In this document: positions 34,726 to 42,398 of the stretch, one piece after another
Layout: every line of letters starts with the position of its first letter
Position numbering within the stretch: position 1 is the first letter of the stretch
NCBI RefSeq assembly: GCF_014191495.1
Contig: NZ_JACHWR010000003.1
Span: 372,501-436,500, forward strand
DNA length: 64,000 nucleotides
DNA from: Nocardioides soli
Lineage (GTDB): Bacteria > Actinomycetota > Actinomycetes > Propionibacteriales > Nocardioidaceae
Reading direction: 5' to 3'
Notes under the pieces: model-generated
Databases searched by the model: none
Told to the model about the DNA's origin: nothing
What the model saw: the letters and a program-made list of their open reading frames with translations, nothing else
Position numbers and translations under genes: made by a program

Positions 34726-35153
34726 CGAAGGCGCTGGTCCTCAACGGACCCAACCTCGGCCGGCTCGGCCGCCGGCAGCCGGAGATCTACGGCAGCACCA
34801 CCCACGCGGAGCTCGCGGAGCTGTGCGTCGGGTGGGGGCGTGAGCTCGGCCTCGACGTCGAGGTGCGCCAGACGAACCACGAGGGCGAGATGCTCGACTG
34901 GCTCAACGCCGCCGCCGACGACGCCACCCCGGTCGTGCTCAACGCCGCCGCCTGGACCCACTACTCGTACGCCATCTACGACGCCTGCGCCCAGCTCGTC
35001 GCCCCGCTGGTGGAGGTGCACATCTCGAACCCGCACCAGCGCCCCGAGGAGTTCCGGCACACCTCCGTGGTCACGCCGTACGCCATCGAGGTGATCGCCG
35101 GCCACGGCATCGACGGCTACCGCCTGGCCCTGGAGCGCCTCGCCCGACGTTGA
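34722..35153 (+). CDS. aroQ: 3-dehydroquinate dehydratase, type II
   Basis: 143 residues; dehydrates 3-dehydroquinate. LVLNGPNLGRLGRRQPEIYG is the type II signature with the catalytic Tyr; QTNHEGEMLDWLN, NAAAWTHYSYAIYDA and VEVHISNPHQRPEEFRHTS follow. It starts at a GTG inside the aroB stop. Together with aroE, C, K and B it covers most of the shikimate pathway; aroA and a DAHP synthase gene are not in the window. Confidence 0.95.
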   Translation: MTKALVLNGPNLGRLGRRQPEIYGSTTHAELAELCVGWGRELGLDVEVRQTNHEGEMLDWLNAAADDATPVVLNAAAWTHYSYAIYDACAQLVAPLVEVHISNPHQRPEEFRHTSVVTPYAIEVIAGHGIDGYRLALERLARR

Positions 35154-35172
35154 GTCGTACCTTCCGACCACA

Positions 35173-35242
35173 TGAGTCGGGAGTTCCGGCCGGCGCGGTG
35201 TCCAGAACTCCCAACTCAACCGTCAGCACTCCCGACTGAACC
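35173..35242. repeat. Inverted repeat after aroQ
   Basis: TGAGTCGGGAGTTCCGG (35173-35189) pairs imperfectly with CCAGAACTCCCAACTCA (35202-35218); a third related arm CACTCCCGACTGAACC follows at 35227-35242. It lies between aroQ and the SIMPL-domain gene and could terminate the aro transcript. No gene was seen in 35154-35280. Confidence 0.65.
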
Positions 35243-35280
35243 GGGGGAACCGGGGGTGGGGTGGGCGCGTCCGACTCCTC

Positions 35281-36066
35281 ATGGACCGCTCCTCCGTCAC
35301 CGTCAGCATCCGCACCCTCCTGATCGCCCTGCTGGTGGCCGTGGCCCTGGTCGCGGCGTACCTGCTCGGCGGCTCGGACGATCCGCCGGCGCACGCGGCC
35401 GACGACGGGGCGACGGGATCGACGGCGGGGGAGCAGGCCCGCCTGCTGACCATGACCGGGAAGGGCGAGGCGAGCGCGGTGCCCGACCAGCTGTCCTTCG
35501 CCCTGGCGGTCAACGTCACCCGGCCCGACCTCGCCGACGCGCTCGACGCCGCGAACGCCTCGATGGCGCGGGTCCTCGGCGCACTCGCCGAGCAGGGTGT
35601 CGCGAAGGGCGACGTGCAGACCACCGGCCTGTCGATGGACCCGGTGTACGACTACCACGCCTCCGGTCCGCCGACACTGCGCGGCTACCGGGTCGCCCAG
35701 CGGGCGCGGGTGCTGGTGGACGAGCTCAAGAGGGGCGGTGCCGCGGTGAGCGCGGCGGTCGCGGCCGGGGGCAACGACGTACGCGTCTCCGATCTGCGCC
35801 TGCTGGTCGGCGACACCGACGAGGTGATGGCGCAGGCACGGGCGGCGGCTGTCGAGGAGGCGCGGACCAAGGCGGAGCAGTACGCCGCGGCGTCCGGCCA
35901 GACGCTCGGCGACGTCGTGACGGTGCGGGAGGTGCGGGCGCGGCCGCTGGCGACTCCGGTCGCCGCACTCGCCGACCTCTCGGCGTACCGGGTCTCGCAG
36001 GTGCCGATCCGCGCCGGGCGCGACGAGGCGGCGGTGACCGTCCGGATCGTCTGGGAGCTCTCGTAG
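35281..36066 (+). CDS. SIMPL-domain (DUF541) secreted or membrane-anchored protein
   Basis: 261 residues. An N-terminal hydrophobic segment (about 11-34, TLLIALLVAVALVAAYLLGG) acts as signal or anchor. The rest matches the SIMPL/DUF541 family: MTGKGEASAVPDQLSFALAVNV, LGALAEQGVAKGDVQTTGLSM, YRVAQRARVLV and the Ala-rich helix VEEARTKAEQYAAASGQTLGDV. The family is periplasmic or extracytoplasmic with no agreed function. Stop codon TAG, 99 nt before efp. Confidence 0.85.
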   Translation: MDRSSVTVSIRTLLIALLVAVALVAAYLLGGSDDPPAHAADDGATGSTAGEQARLLTMTGKGEASAVPDQLSFALAVNVTRPDLADALDAANASMARVLGALAEQGVAKGDVQTTGLSMDPVYDYHASGPPTLRGYRVAQRARVLVDELKRGGAAVSAAVAAGGNDVRVSDLRLLVGDTDEVMAQARAAAVEEARTKAEQYAAASGQTLGDVVTVREVRARPLATPVAALADLSAYRVSQVPIRAGRDEAAVTVRIVWELS

Positions 36067-36070
36067 CGGA

Positions 36071-36101
36071 TTGCTCCCGGCGCCCGGCCAGCCGATAGAC
36101 T
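36071..36101 (+). promoter_or_regulatory. Putative efp promoter
   Basis: TTGCTC (36071-36076) and TAGACT (36096-36101) are separated by 19 nt, a plausible -35/-10 pair. It would give an efp leader of about 57 nt. Confidence 0.5.
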
Positions 36102-36165
36102 CATGCGCTGGTGCCCCAGTGGTCACCCACGAACCCACCCGACGTACGAAGGCTGACACCTGCGC

Positions 36166-36729
36166 ATGGCAACGACGAACGACCTCAAGAACGGCATGGT
36201 TCTCAACATCGACGGCCAGCTCTGGTCCGTCGTGGAGTTCCAGCACGTGAAGCCGGGCAAGGGCCCCGCCTTCGTGCGCACCAAGCTGAAGAACGTCGAG
36301 TCCAACAAGACCGTCGACAAGACCTTCAACGCCGGCACCAAGGTCGAGACCGCCACCGTCGACCGGCGCACGATGCAGTACCTCTACAACGACGGCGCGT
36401 CGTACGTCTTCATGGACGTCCAGTCCTACGACCAGCTGGAGGTCGCGCCCGAGATCGTCGGTGACGCGAAGAACTTCCTGCTCGAGAACCAGGAGGCGAT
36501 CGTCGCCACCAACGAGGGCCGGGTCCTCTTCATCGAGATGCCCGCCTCCGTCGAGCTGGTGATCACCTTCACCGAGCCCGGCCTCGCCGGTGACTCCGCC
36601 ACCGGCCGCACCAAGCCGGCCACGCTGGAGACCGGCCACGAGATCCAGGTGCCGCTGTTCATCAACCAGGGCGAGAAGGTCAAGGTCGACACCCGCGACT
36701 CGTCCTACCTGGGCCGCGTCAAGTCCTGA
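36166..36729 (+). CDS. efp: Translation elongation factor P
   Basis: 187 residues, three beta-barrel domains; relieves ribosome stalling at polyproline. The loop carrying the residue that is modified in other bacteria reads KPGKGPAF, with Lys in the tip (VKPGKG). The C-terminal domain contains ATGRTKPATLETGHEIQVPLFI, a strongly conserved EF-P signature. The ATG shares its last stop base with nusB (TGATG), so the two are coupled. Confidence 0.96.
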   Translation: MATTNDLKNGMVLNIDGQLWSVVEFQHVKPGKGPAFVRTKLKNVESNKTVDKTFNAGTKVETATVDRRTMQYLYNDGASYVFMDVQSYDQLEVAPEIVGDAKNFLLENQEAIVATNEGRVLFIEMPASVELVITFTEPGLAGDSATGRTKPATLETGHEIQVPLFINQGEKVKVDTRDSSYLGRVKS

Positions 36730-37136
36730 TGGCCGCACGCACCAAGGCGCGCAAGCGCGCCCTCGACGTCCTCTTCGCCGCCGACCTGCGAGGCGAGTCG
36801 GCGACCGAGGCGCTCGACCGCGCCATCGCGGAGGGCGAGGGCCCGACCAACGAGTACACCGCCGTCCTGGTGCGCGGCGTGGAGGAGCACCGGGCCCGCA
36901 TCGACGAGGTCCTCGGGCAGTACGCCGAGGGCTGGACGCTGCAGCGGATGCCGGCGGTCGACCGCAACGTGCTGCGCCTGGGCGTCTGGGAGCTGCTGTA
37001 CGCCGACGACGTCCCCGACCCGGTGGCGATCAGCGAAGCGATGACGCTGGTCACCGAGCTGTCGACCGACGAGTCGCCGGTCTTCGTCAACGGCGTGCTC
37101 GGGAGCGTGCTGCGCGACAAGGCGTCGTTGGTCTGA
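36729..37136 (+). CDS. nusB: Transcription antitermination factor NusB
   Basis: 135 residues, all-helical RNA-binding protein of the rRNA antitermination complex. ARTKARKRALDVLFAADLRG at the N-terminus and RMPAVDRNVLRLGVWELLY plus FVNGVLGSVLRD near the C-terminus are family hallmarks. It ends the efp operon and is followed by a family B hairpin. An unrelated NusB-like domain begins the rsmB gene at 63939. Confidence 0.94.
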   Translation: MAARTKARKRALDVLFAADLRGESATEALDRAIAEGEGPTNEYTAVLVRGVEEHRARIDEVLGQYAEGWTLQRMPAVDRNVLRLGVWELLYADDVPDPVAISEAMTLVTELSTDESPVFVNGVLGSVLRDKASLV

Positions 37137-37140
37137 GCCC

Positions 37141-37236
37141 CGCGCGGGTTTCGGCTGCTGACCGCCGGAACCCGCACGACACGCCGCGTCGCGCCGGCGT
37201 GTCGTGCGGGAATCGGCTGCTGACAGCCGAAACCCC
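37141..37236. terminator. Family B hairpin after nusB
   Basis: CCCGCACGACACGCCG (37171-37186) pairs perfectly with CGGCGTGTCGTGCGGG (37195-37210). Flanking copies of GGGTTTCGGCTGCTGACCGCC and its complement widen the element. It is closely related to 4390-4443 and probably ends the efp-nusB transcript. Confidence 0.75.
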
Positions 37237-37269
37237 GAGGCGCCTTGACGCCCCCGCGATGCTGGGAGC

Positions 37270-38646
37270 ATGACTCAGCACGAGGTGGACCTGGTCGTCA
37301 TTGGTACCGGCCCGGGCGGTGAGGCTCTCGCCGCGGGTGCCGCGAAGGCGGGGCTCGAGGTGGTGGCGGTCGATCGGCACCTCGTCGGCGGGGAGTGTCC
37401 CTACTACGGCTGCGTCCCCACCAAGATGATGGTGCGCGGCAGCGACACCGTCGCCGAGGTGCGGCGGGCGCCGCAGGTCGCCGGCGAGGCGAGCATCGCG
37501 CCGGCGTGGTCGGTCGTGCACCGGCGCATCGACGAGGACGCCACCACCCACTGGGACGACACCATCGCGGTCGACCGCCTCCGTGACACCGGCGCGACCG
37601 TGCACCACGGTGTCGGCCGCCTGACCGGTCCGAAGCAGGTCACGGTCGCGCTCGCGGACGGCGGGACCGTCGCGTACGCCGCGCGCCGTGGGGTCGTGCT
37701 GAACCCCGGCACCCGGCCGGCGGTGCCGCCGGTGGAGGGGCTCGCGGACACGCCGTACTGGACCAACCGCGACGCCGTCCGGCTCGCCGAGCTGCCGGGC
37801 AGCCTGGTCGTGGTCGGCGGCGGCCCGATCGGCTGCGAGCTGGCCCAGGTGTTCGCCCGCTTCGGGGTGCGGGTCACCGTCGTCCAGCACGGCTCCCGCC
37901 TGCTCGAGGTCAACGAGCCCGAGGCGAGCGAGCTGCTCGAGAAGGTCTTCGCCGAGGAGGGCATCCGGGTGCTGACCTCCGTGGACCTCACCCGCGCGGC
38001 GTACGCCGACGGCGCGTTCACCCTCGACCTCAGCAACGGCGAGCACCTGACCGCCGACAAGGTGCTGGTCGCCGCGGGCCGCACGCCCAACCTCGACGAT
38101 CTCGGACTTGACACCGTCGGCCTCGACCCGGGCAGCCGCACGCTCGACGTCGACGAGTGGTGTCGGGTCCAGGACGGCCTCTGGGCGATCGGTGACGTGA
38201 CCGGCAAGGGGGCCTTCACCCACGTCTCGATGTACCAGTCCGCGGTCGCGCTGCGCGACGTCGTGGGGGAGCAGGGGGCGCCGGCGCGCTACCACGCGGT
38301 CCCGCACACGACGTTCACCGACCCGGAGGTCGGCGGTGTCGGGATGACCGAGCAGCGGGCCCGGGACGCGGGCCTGTCGGTGCGGACGGGAATCACCAAG
38401 TTGGAGGAGTCCTCGCGCGGTTTCATGCACGGCCCGGGTGGGCACGGCCTGATCAAGGTCGTCGAGGACGCCGACCGCGGGGTCCTGGTCGGAGCGACGG
38501 CGATGGGTCCCGCGGGCGGCGAGATCCTCGGCTTCCTGGCCGTCGCGGTGCACGCGGAGGTCCCCGTCGACACGCTCAGGACCATGATCTATGCCTACCC
38601 GACCTTCCATCGCGCGATCGAGACCGCACTGGCCGACCTCGACTAG
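37270..38646 (+). CDS. FAD-dependent pyridine nucleotide-disulfide oxidoreductase, mercuric-reductase-like
   Basis: 458 residues. FAD-binding VIGTGPGGEALAAGAAKAGL, redox-active Cys43 and Cys48 in GGECPYYGCVPTK, NAD(P) motif VVVGGGPIGCELAQ, second FAD motif LWAIGDVTGKGAFTH and the dimerisation domain are all present. The spacer PYYG differs from the LNVG/LNIG of lipoamide, glutathione and mycothione reductases. The catalytic His of HPT is replaced by Tyr443 (YAYPT), as in mercuric reductases. Substrate unknown; a mycothione reductase is less likely. Stop TAG lies in a 15-bp tandem repeat. Confidence 0.85.
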   Translation: MTQHEVDLVVIGTGPGGEALAAGAAKAGLEVVAVDRHLVGGECPYYGCVPTKMMVRGSDTVAEVRRAPQVAGEASIAPAWSVVHRRIDEDATTHWDDTIAVDRLRDTGATVHHGVGRLTGPKQVTVALADGGTVAYAARRGVVLNPGTRPAVPPVEGLADTPYWTNRDAVRLAELPGSLVVVGGGPIGCELAQVFARFGVRVTVVQHGSRLLEVNEPEASELLEKVFAEEGIRVLTSVDLTRAAYADGAFTLDLSNGEHLTADKVLVAAGRTPNLDDLGLDTVGLDPGSRTLDVDEWCRVQDGLWAIGDVTGKGAFTHVSMYQSAVALRDVVGEQGAPARYHAVPHTTFTDPEVGGVGMTEQRARDAGLSVRTGITKLEESSRGFMHGPGGHGLIKVVEDADRGVLVGATAMGPAGGEILGFLAVAVHAEVPVDTLRTMIYAYPTFHRAIETALADLD

Positions 38647-38673
38647 GCCGACCTCGACTAGGCCGACCTCGAC
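38631..38673. repeat. 15-bp tandem repeat (2.9 copies) across a TAG stop
   Basis: The unit GGCCGACCTCGACTA occurs at 38631-38645 and 38646-38660 and again, imperfect at its end, at 38661-38673. It encodes Ala-Asp-Leu-Asp-stop and repeats the stop in frame at 38659-38661. The period is a multiple of three. Confidence 0.9.
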
Positions 38674-38694
38674 CTGCCCGCCCCGGAGCGCGCC

Positions 38695-39501
38695 GTGAGC
38701 GTGGGCCAGCGGGCCCGCGCGGCCCACGAGAGCGACTGGGTCGACCGCATCGCGCGGGTCGGGTTGGTCGCGTACGCCGTCGTCTACCTGCTGATCGCGT
38801 GGCTGTCCGTCCAGCTCGCCTTCGGCGACCGCGAGGGGAAGCCCTCCAGCAGCGGTGCGTTCCGCGAGCTGGCCCAGCAGCCCCTGGGCGGCGTCCTGAT
38901 CTGGGTCGTCGCGGTGGGCATGTTCCTGCTCGCCGCCTGGCAGCTGATCGAGGCCGCCGTCGGCCACCGCGACGAGGAGGACGGCAAGCGCACCGTCAAG
39001 CGCCTGGTCTCGGCCGGCAAGGCCGTCGTCTACGTGATCATCGGGGCCAGCGGTGTCAAGGTCGCGATCGGATCCGGCTCGTCCGGGCAGGGGGAGGAGA
39101 CGTGGACCGCGAGGTTGATGAGCGTGCCGGCCGGCCAGGTCCTCGTCGGGCTGGTGGCGCTGGCGATCTTCGGCTTCGGCGTCGTGCAGGTCTACCGCGC
39201 CTGGACGGAGAAGTTCGCCGACAAGCTCGACGCCGAGGGCCGCAGCGGCAAGACCGGCACGGCGTACCTCACCTTCGGCAAGATCGGGTACACCGCCCGC
39301 GGCGTCGCGTTCGCGATCGTCGGCGGGCTCTTCGGGTACGCCGCGATCACCCACGACGCGAAGAAGTCCGGCGGTCTCGACCAGGCGCTCTTCGAGGTGC
39401 TGGACCAGCCGTTCGGCCCGGCGCTGCTCTGCGTGATCGGGGTGGGGCTGGCCTGCTTCGGGCTGTTCACGCTGGCCCAGGCCCGGCATCTGTCCCGCTA
39501 G
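38695..39501 (+). CDS. DUF1206 membrane protein
   Basis: 268 residues, six predicted helices in three two-helix repeats: each repeat starts with a G-x-x-A/Y-x-x-V helix (IARVGLVAYAVVYLLIAWL; VSAGKAVVYVIIGASGVKVA; FGKIGYTARGVAFAIVGGLF). This triplicated pattern is DUF1206. Function unknown. The GTG start at 38695 is in the same frame as the upstream oxidoreductase, separated from it only by two TAG codons. Its own TAG stop is triplicated by a 12-bp repeat. Confidence 0.86.
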   Translation: MSVGQRARAAHESDWVDRIARVGLVAYAVVYLLIAWLSVQLAFGDREGKPSSSGAFRELAQQPLGGVLIWVVAVGMFLLAAWQLIEAAVGHRDEEDGKRTVKRLVSAGKAVVYVIIGASGVKVAIGSGSSGQGEETWTARLMSVPAGQVLVGLVALAIFGFGVVQVYRAWTEKFADKLDAEGRSGKTGTAYLTFGKIGYTARGVAFAIVGGLFGYAAITHDAKKSGGLDQALFEVLDQPFGPALLCVIGVGLACFGLFTLAQARHLSR

Positions 39502-39530
39502 CTCGCCCGCTAGCTCGCCCGCTAGCTCGC
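39494..39530. repeat. 12-bp tandem repeat (three copies) across a TAG stop
   Basis: CCCGCTAGCTCG repeats perfectly at 39494-39505, 39506-39517 and 39518-39529. It gives three in-frame TAG codons at 39499, 39511 and 39523 after the DUF1206 gene. Confidence 0.93.
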
Positions 39531-39606
39531 TGCCCGAGCGTGTGACCCCGGGGGATTGGGGGAAGACGTGCCTGTGCAGGAGCGTCCCGCCGATCGAGGA
39601 GGAACG

Positions 39607-40770
39607 ATGTCGCAGGAAGCATGGGGCTCCGGGGGCGCGCGCCGCGACGCCCTGCAGGACGTGGCCGGCGACCCGCTCACCGACCCGCTGCCGGCCTCTC
39701 GTCCGACGATCCGCCCGGTGACCCGCCCGGTGACCCGGCCGACGACGCCGCCGCCCGCCGGCCCGCCGCCGGCGCACCGGGCGCCGATGGACCCGCCGGA
39801 GGCCCGGGAGGGCGAGGAGCCGGGGCTGCGGCGCTTCATGTCGGCCACCGACTTCCTCGACCGGCGCGACTCCGCGCAGGATCTCGGCCCGGCGACCTGG
39901 GGCTGGCGGGGTAGGACCCGTCGCTGGACCGGCGGCCTGGTGAACCCGCGGATGGGCGCGGACGAGCGCTCGTACGTCGAGGACCGGCGGACGATCCAGC
40001 GCGACTTCGACGGCCCGCGCACGATCGCGTTCATCAACCCCAAGGGCGGCGCGGCCAAGACGACCGGGGTGCTGGCCGCCGGCTTCACGTTCGGCACCGT
40101 GCGCGGCGGTGGGGTCGTCGCCTGGGACAACAACGAGACCCGCGGCACCCTGGGCATGCGCGGCACCCGCAGCACGCACCGCAACACGACGCGGGAGCTG
40201 CTGGAGGACCTCGAGCGCTTCACCGACGTCTACCAGTCGCGCATCGGCGACCTCGGCGCGTTCGTGCGCTCCCAGGGCGACGCGCACTTCGACGTGCTCG
40301 CCTCCGACGAGCGGCCCGACGTGACCGGCACGATCCGGGCCCGGGACTTCGACGCGGTCCACCAGCTGCTCGAGCGCTTCTACCGGGTGATCCTGGTCGA
40401 CACCGGCAACAACATGCGCGCCGAGAACTGGCTCGCCGCCGCCGGCGCCGCCGACCTGCTCGTGGTCACCTCGACGGTGCGCGAGGACACCGGCTACAGC
40501 GGGCTGTGGATGCTCGACGCCCTGCAGGACGCCGGCTACGAGGACCTCAAGCACAAGACGGTGACGGTGCTCTCCGACCCGTCCGCGACCGTGGACGCCA
40601 AGCTCGCCGCCGACCTGGTCGACGTCTACGAGCAGCGCACCCGGGGCGTCTACCGGGTTCCCTACGACCCGGCCCTGGTCGCCGGCTCGGTGGTGCCGTA
40701 TCCGCAGCTGTCCCGGGGCACCCGCCGGGAGTGGCTCAGGGCGTGCGCGGGGATGGCCGCCGCGCTCTAG
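39607..40770 (+). CDS. ParA/MinD-like ATPase with Pro-rich N-terminus
   Basis: 387 residues. The first 65 are Pro/Thr/Arg-rich and disordered. The deviant Walker A motif NPKGGAAKTT (Lys146 and Lys151) marks a SIMIBI-class ATPase; VILVDTGNNM is the Walker B region and LLVVTSTVREDTGYSG follows. No parB-like gene or parS site is adjacent, so it is probably not the chromosome-partition ParA; overall form resembles orphan or type VII secretion-associated (EspI-like) ATPases. ATG 39607 is preceded by GAGGAGG. It ends in TAG, inside the next gene's promoter. Confidence 0.83.
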   Translation: MSQEAWGSGGARRDALQDVAGDPLTDPLPASRPTIRPVTRPVTRPTTPPPAGPPPAHRAPMDPPEAREGEEPGLRRFMSATDFLDRRDSAQDLGPATWGWRGRTRRWTGGLVNPRMGADERSYVEDRRTIQRDFDGPRTIAFINPKGGAAKTTGVLAAGFTFGTVRGGGVVAWDNNETRGTLGMRGTRSTHRNTTRELLEDLERFTDVYQSRIGDLGAFVRSQGDAHFDVLASDERPDVTGTIRARDFDAVHQLLERFYRVILVDTGNNMRAENWLAAAGAADLLVVTSTVREDTGYSGLWMLDALQDAGYEDLKHKTVTVLSDPSATVDAKLAADLVDVYEQRTRGVYRVPYDPALVAGSVVPYPQLSRGTRREWLRACAGMAAAL

Positions 40771-40773
40771 CAT
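40768..40773 (+). promoter_or_regulatory. -10 hexamer formed by the ParA-like stop codon (leaderless arrangement)
   Basis: TAGCAT contains the TAG stop of the ParA-like gene and is followed by 6 nt and the ATG at 40780. The next gene can therefore be transcribed separately as a leaderless mRNA. Confidence 0.5.
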
Positions 40774-40779
40774 GACGCC

Positions 40780-41232
40780 ATGACGACGCTCGAGGCGCAG
40801 CCGACGAGGAAGGCTCGCGCGGACCGCCGGGACGGCGACCTGGTCTGGGACGGCGACCGGTGGCGTCGTTGGGACGGCAAGAAGCTGCGGGCGGCGGCGT
40901 ACTCCCTCCAGCCGAACCTGCTTCGATCTCCGGACTCGCCGAGCACCTGGCGATCGCTCGACCGCGAACAGCTCGAGCATGGGCTCGCGTTGGCCGTCGA
41001 GCAGGAGATCCTCCACAACGGTGCCACCCTCGTGCACCACGGCCCGACCGGACCGGTGCTCGCCTACCGACGCCCGGTGAACCATCTCCTGCACGCCATC
41101 GCGACCGTGGTGACCTTCGGCATCTGGGCGTTCGTCTGGCTGTTGGCGGTCCTGGACCGCCGGGAGGACCGGATCCTGCTCCGGATCGACGAGGGCGGCC
41201 ACGTCTGGGCGACTCGAGGCGGCACCGCCTGA
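40780..41232 (+). CDS. Small single-span membrane protein of unknown function
   Basis: 150 residues. The N-terminal half holds a DUF2510-like Trp/Gly motif (LVWDGDRWRRWDGKK); a transmembrane helix at about 108-127 (ATVVTFGIWAFVWLLAVL) is followed by a short charged tail. The gene is in the same frame as the ParA-like gene, 9 nt after its TAG, and may be its partner. I do not recognise a specific family. Confidence 0.72.
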   Translation: MTTLEAQPTRKARADRRDGDLVWDGDRWRRWDGKKLRAAAYSLQPNLLRSPDSPSTWRSLDREQLEHGLALAVEQEILHNGATLVHHGPTGPVLAYRRPVNHLLHAIATVVTFGIWAFVWLLAVLDRREDRILLRIDEGGHVWATRGGTA

Positions 41233-41275
41233 CCCTCCGGGCATGGAATCGGGCCTGCATGGGTTACTGGTCGAC

Positions 41276-42289
41276 ATGCGAGCAGTCGTCTACCGCGAGA
41301 CCGGTCCGTCGTCCGTCCTCCAACTGGTCGAGCGTGATCGCCCGGAGCCAGGCGCGGGGGAGGTGCGGGTCCGCGTGGTCCGGGCCGGCGTGAACCCGAC
41401 CGACTGGAAGTTCCGGGCCGGCATGATGAGCGGGTACGACGAGGTGACGCCCGGCCAGGACGGTGCGGGCGTCGTCGACGCGGTCGGTGCCGGAGTCACC
41501 GGGCTGGCGGTGGGCGACCGGGTGTGGCTGGTGCTCGCCCAGCACGGCCGGGCGCACGGCACGGCCGCCGAGTACACCGTGCAGCCGGCCGAGCACGTCG
41601 TACCGCTGCCCGACGGCGCCGACTTCGACCTGGGCGCGAGCATCGGCGTGCCCGCCGTCACCGCGCACCGGGCGCTGACCGGGTCGGAGTTCGGGCCCGC
41701 GCGGCTCGGCCCGGGGGCACTCGAGGGTCGCGTCGTCCTGGTGGCCGGGGGAGCGGGAGCGGTCGGCAACGCCGCGATCCAGCTGGCCCGGTGGTCGGGC
41801 GCGACCGTGATCTCGACCGTCAGCAGCGACGAGAAGGGCGCGCTGGCGGTGGCCGCGGGGGCGCACCACACGGTGAACTACACCGTCGGCGACCCGGCCG
41901 CGGCGATCTCGGCCGTGGCGCCCGACGGCGTGGACATCGCGGTCGAGGTCGCCCCGGCGCAGAACATCACGCTCGATCTCGACGTCGTCAAGGTGCACGG
42001 GCTGGTGTCGATCTACGCCAACAACGGCGGTGACGAGATGACCATGCCGCTGCGCGCGGCGTTCGGGAAGAACCTGCGCTTGCAGTTCCTCATCCTCTAC
42101 ACGCTCGACGCAGGCCTGCTCCGGGCCGCGGTCGACGACGTCCGGGCGGCCGTGGCGGCCGGTGCCCTGCGCGTCGGTGCCGACGCCGGCCTGCCGCTGC
42201 ACCACTACCCGCTGGCCGAGACCGCCGCGGCGCACGACGCGGTCGAGGGCGGCGTGGTCGGCAAGGTGCTGATCGACGTCTCCGACTGA
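41276..42289 (+). CDS. Zinc-independent quinone oxidoreductase-like MDR protein
   Basis: 337 residues, medium-chain dehydrogenase/reductase superfamily, quinone reductase branch. VRVVRAGVNPTDWKFRAG and PGQDGAGVVDAVGAGV form the GroES-like domain; VLVAGGAGAVGNAAIQLARWSGA is the NADPH-binding fold. The Cys/His zinc ligands of alcohol dehydrogenases are not seen. The start ATG at 41276 gives the conserved MRAVVYRETG; upstream starts add only a non-conserved 11-residue tail. The stop lies in a 14-bp tandem duplication. Confidence 0.87.
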   Translation: MRAVVYRETGPSSVLQLVERDRPEPGAGEVRVRVVRAGVNPTDWKFRAGMMSGYDEVTPGQDGAGVVDAVGAGVTGLAVGDRVWLVLAQHGRAHGTAAEYTVQPAEHVVPLPDGADFDLGASIGVPAVTAHRALTGSEFGPARLGPGALEGRVVLVAGGAGAVGNAAIQLARWSGATVISTVSSDEKGALAVAAGAHHTVNYTVGDPAAAISAVAPDGVDIAVEVAPAQNITLDLDVVKVHGLVSIYANNGGDEMTMPLRAAFGKNLRLQFLILYTLDAGLLRAAVDDVRAAVAAGALRVGADAGLPLHHYPLAETAAAHDAVEGGVVGKVLIDVSD

Positions 42290-42308
42290 GCGACTCCGAC
42301 TGAGCGAC
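42280..42308. repeat. 14-bp tandem duplication across a TGA stop
   Basis: TCCGACTGAGCGAC occurs at 42281-42294 and 42295-42308, so the oxidoreductase stop codon is duplicated 14 nt downstream, out of frame. Confidence 0.85.
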
Positions 42309-42365
42309 CCGTCCCATCCCGCGGGAAACACCCGCGCCGGGTGCGAGATCGCGCGGTGCGCGCGG

Positions 42366-42371
42366 TAGGGT
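42366..42371 (+). promoter_or_regulatory. -10 hexamer of the pyr operon
   Basis: TAGGGT is positioned to start a leader of about 57 nt that carries the PyrR-binding loop. No -35 stands out. Confidence 0.5.
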
Positions 42372-42398
42372 GACACCCGATTCGACATCCTTTAACGA

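Noticed and set aside
39607..40770. Chromosome-partitioning parA
   Set aside because: No parB, gidB or parS-like site nearby, and the Pro-rich N-terminus is unlike the chromosomal ParA.
37087..41277. A very long open frame on the minus strand (about 1,400 codons)
   Set aside because: It is antisense to five well-supported genes, has no recognisable domain and the Arg/Ala/Gly-rich composition of GC-rich shadow frames.
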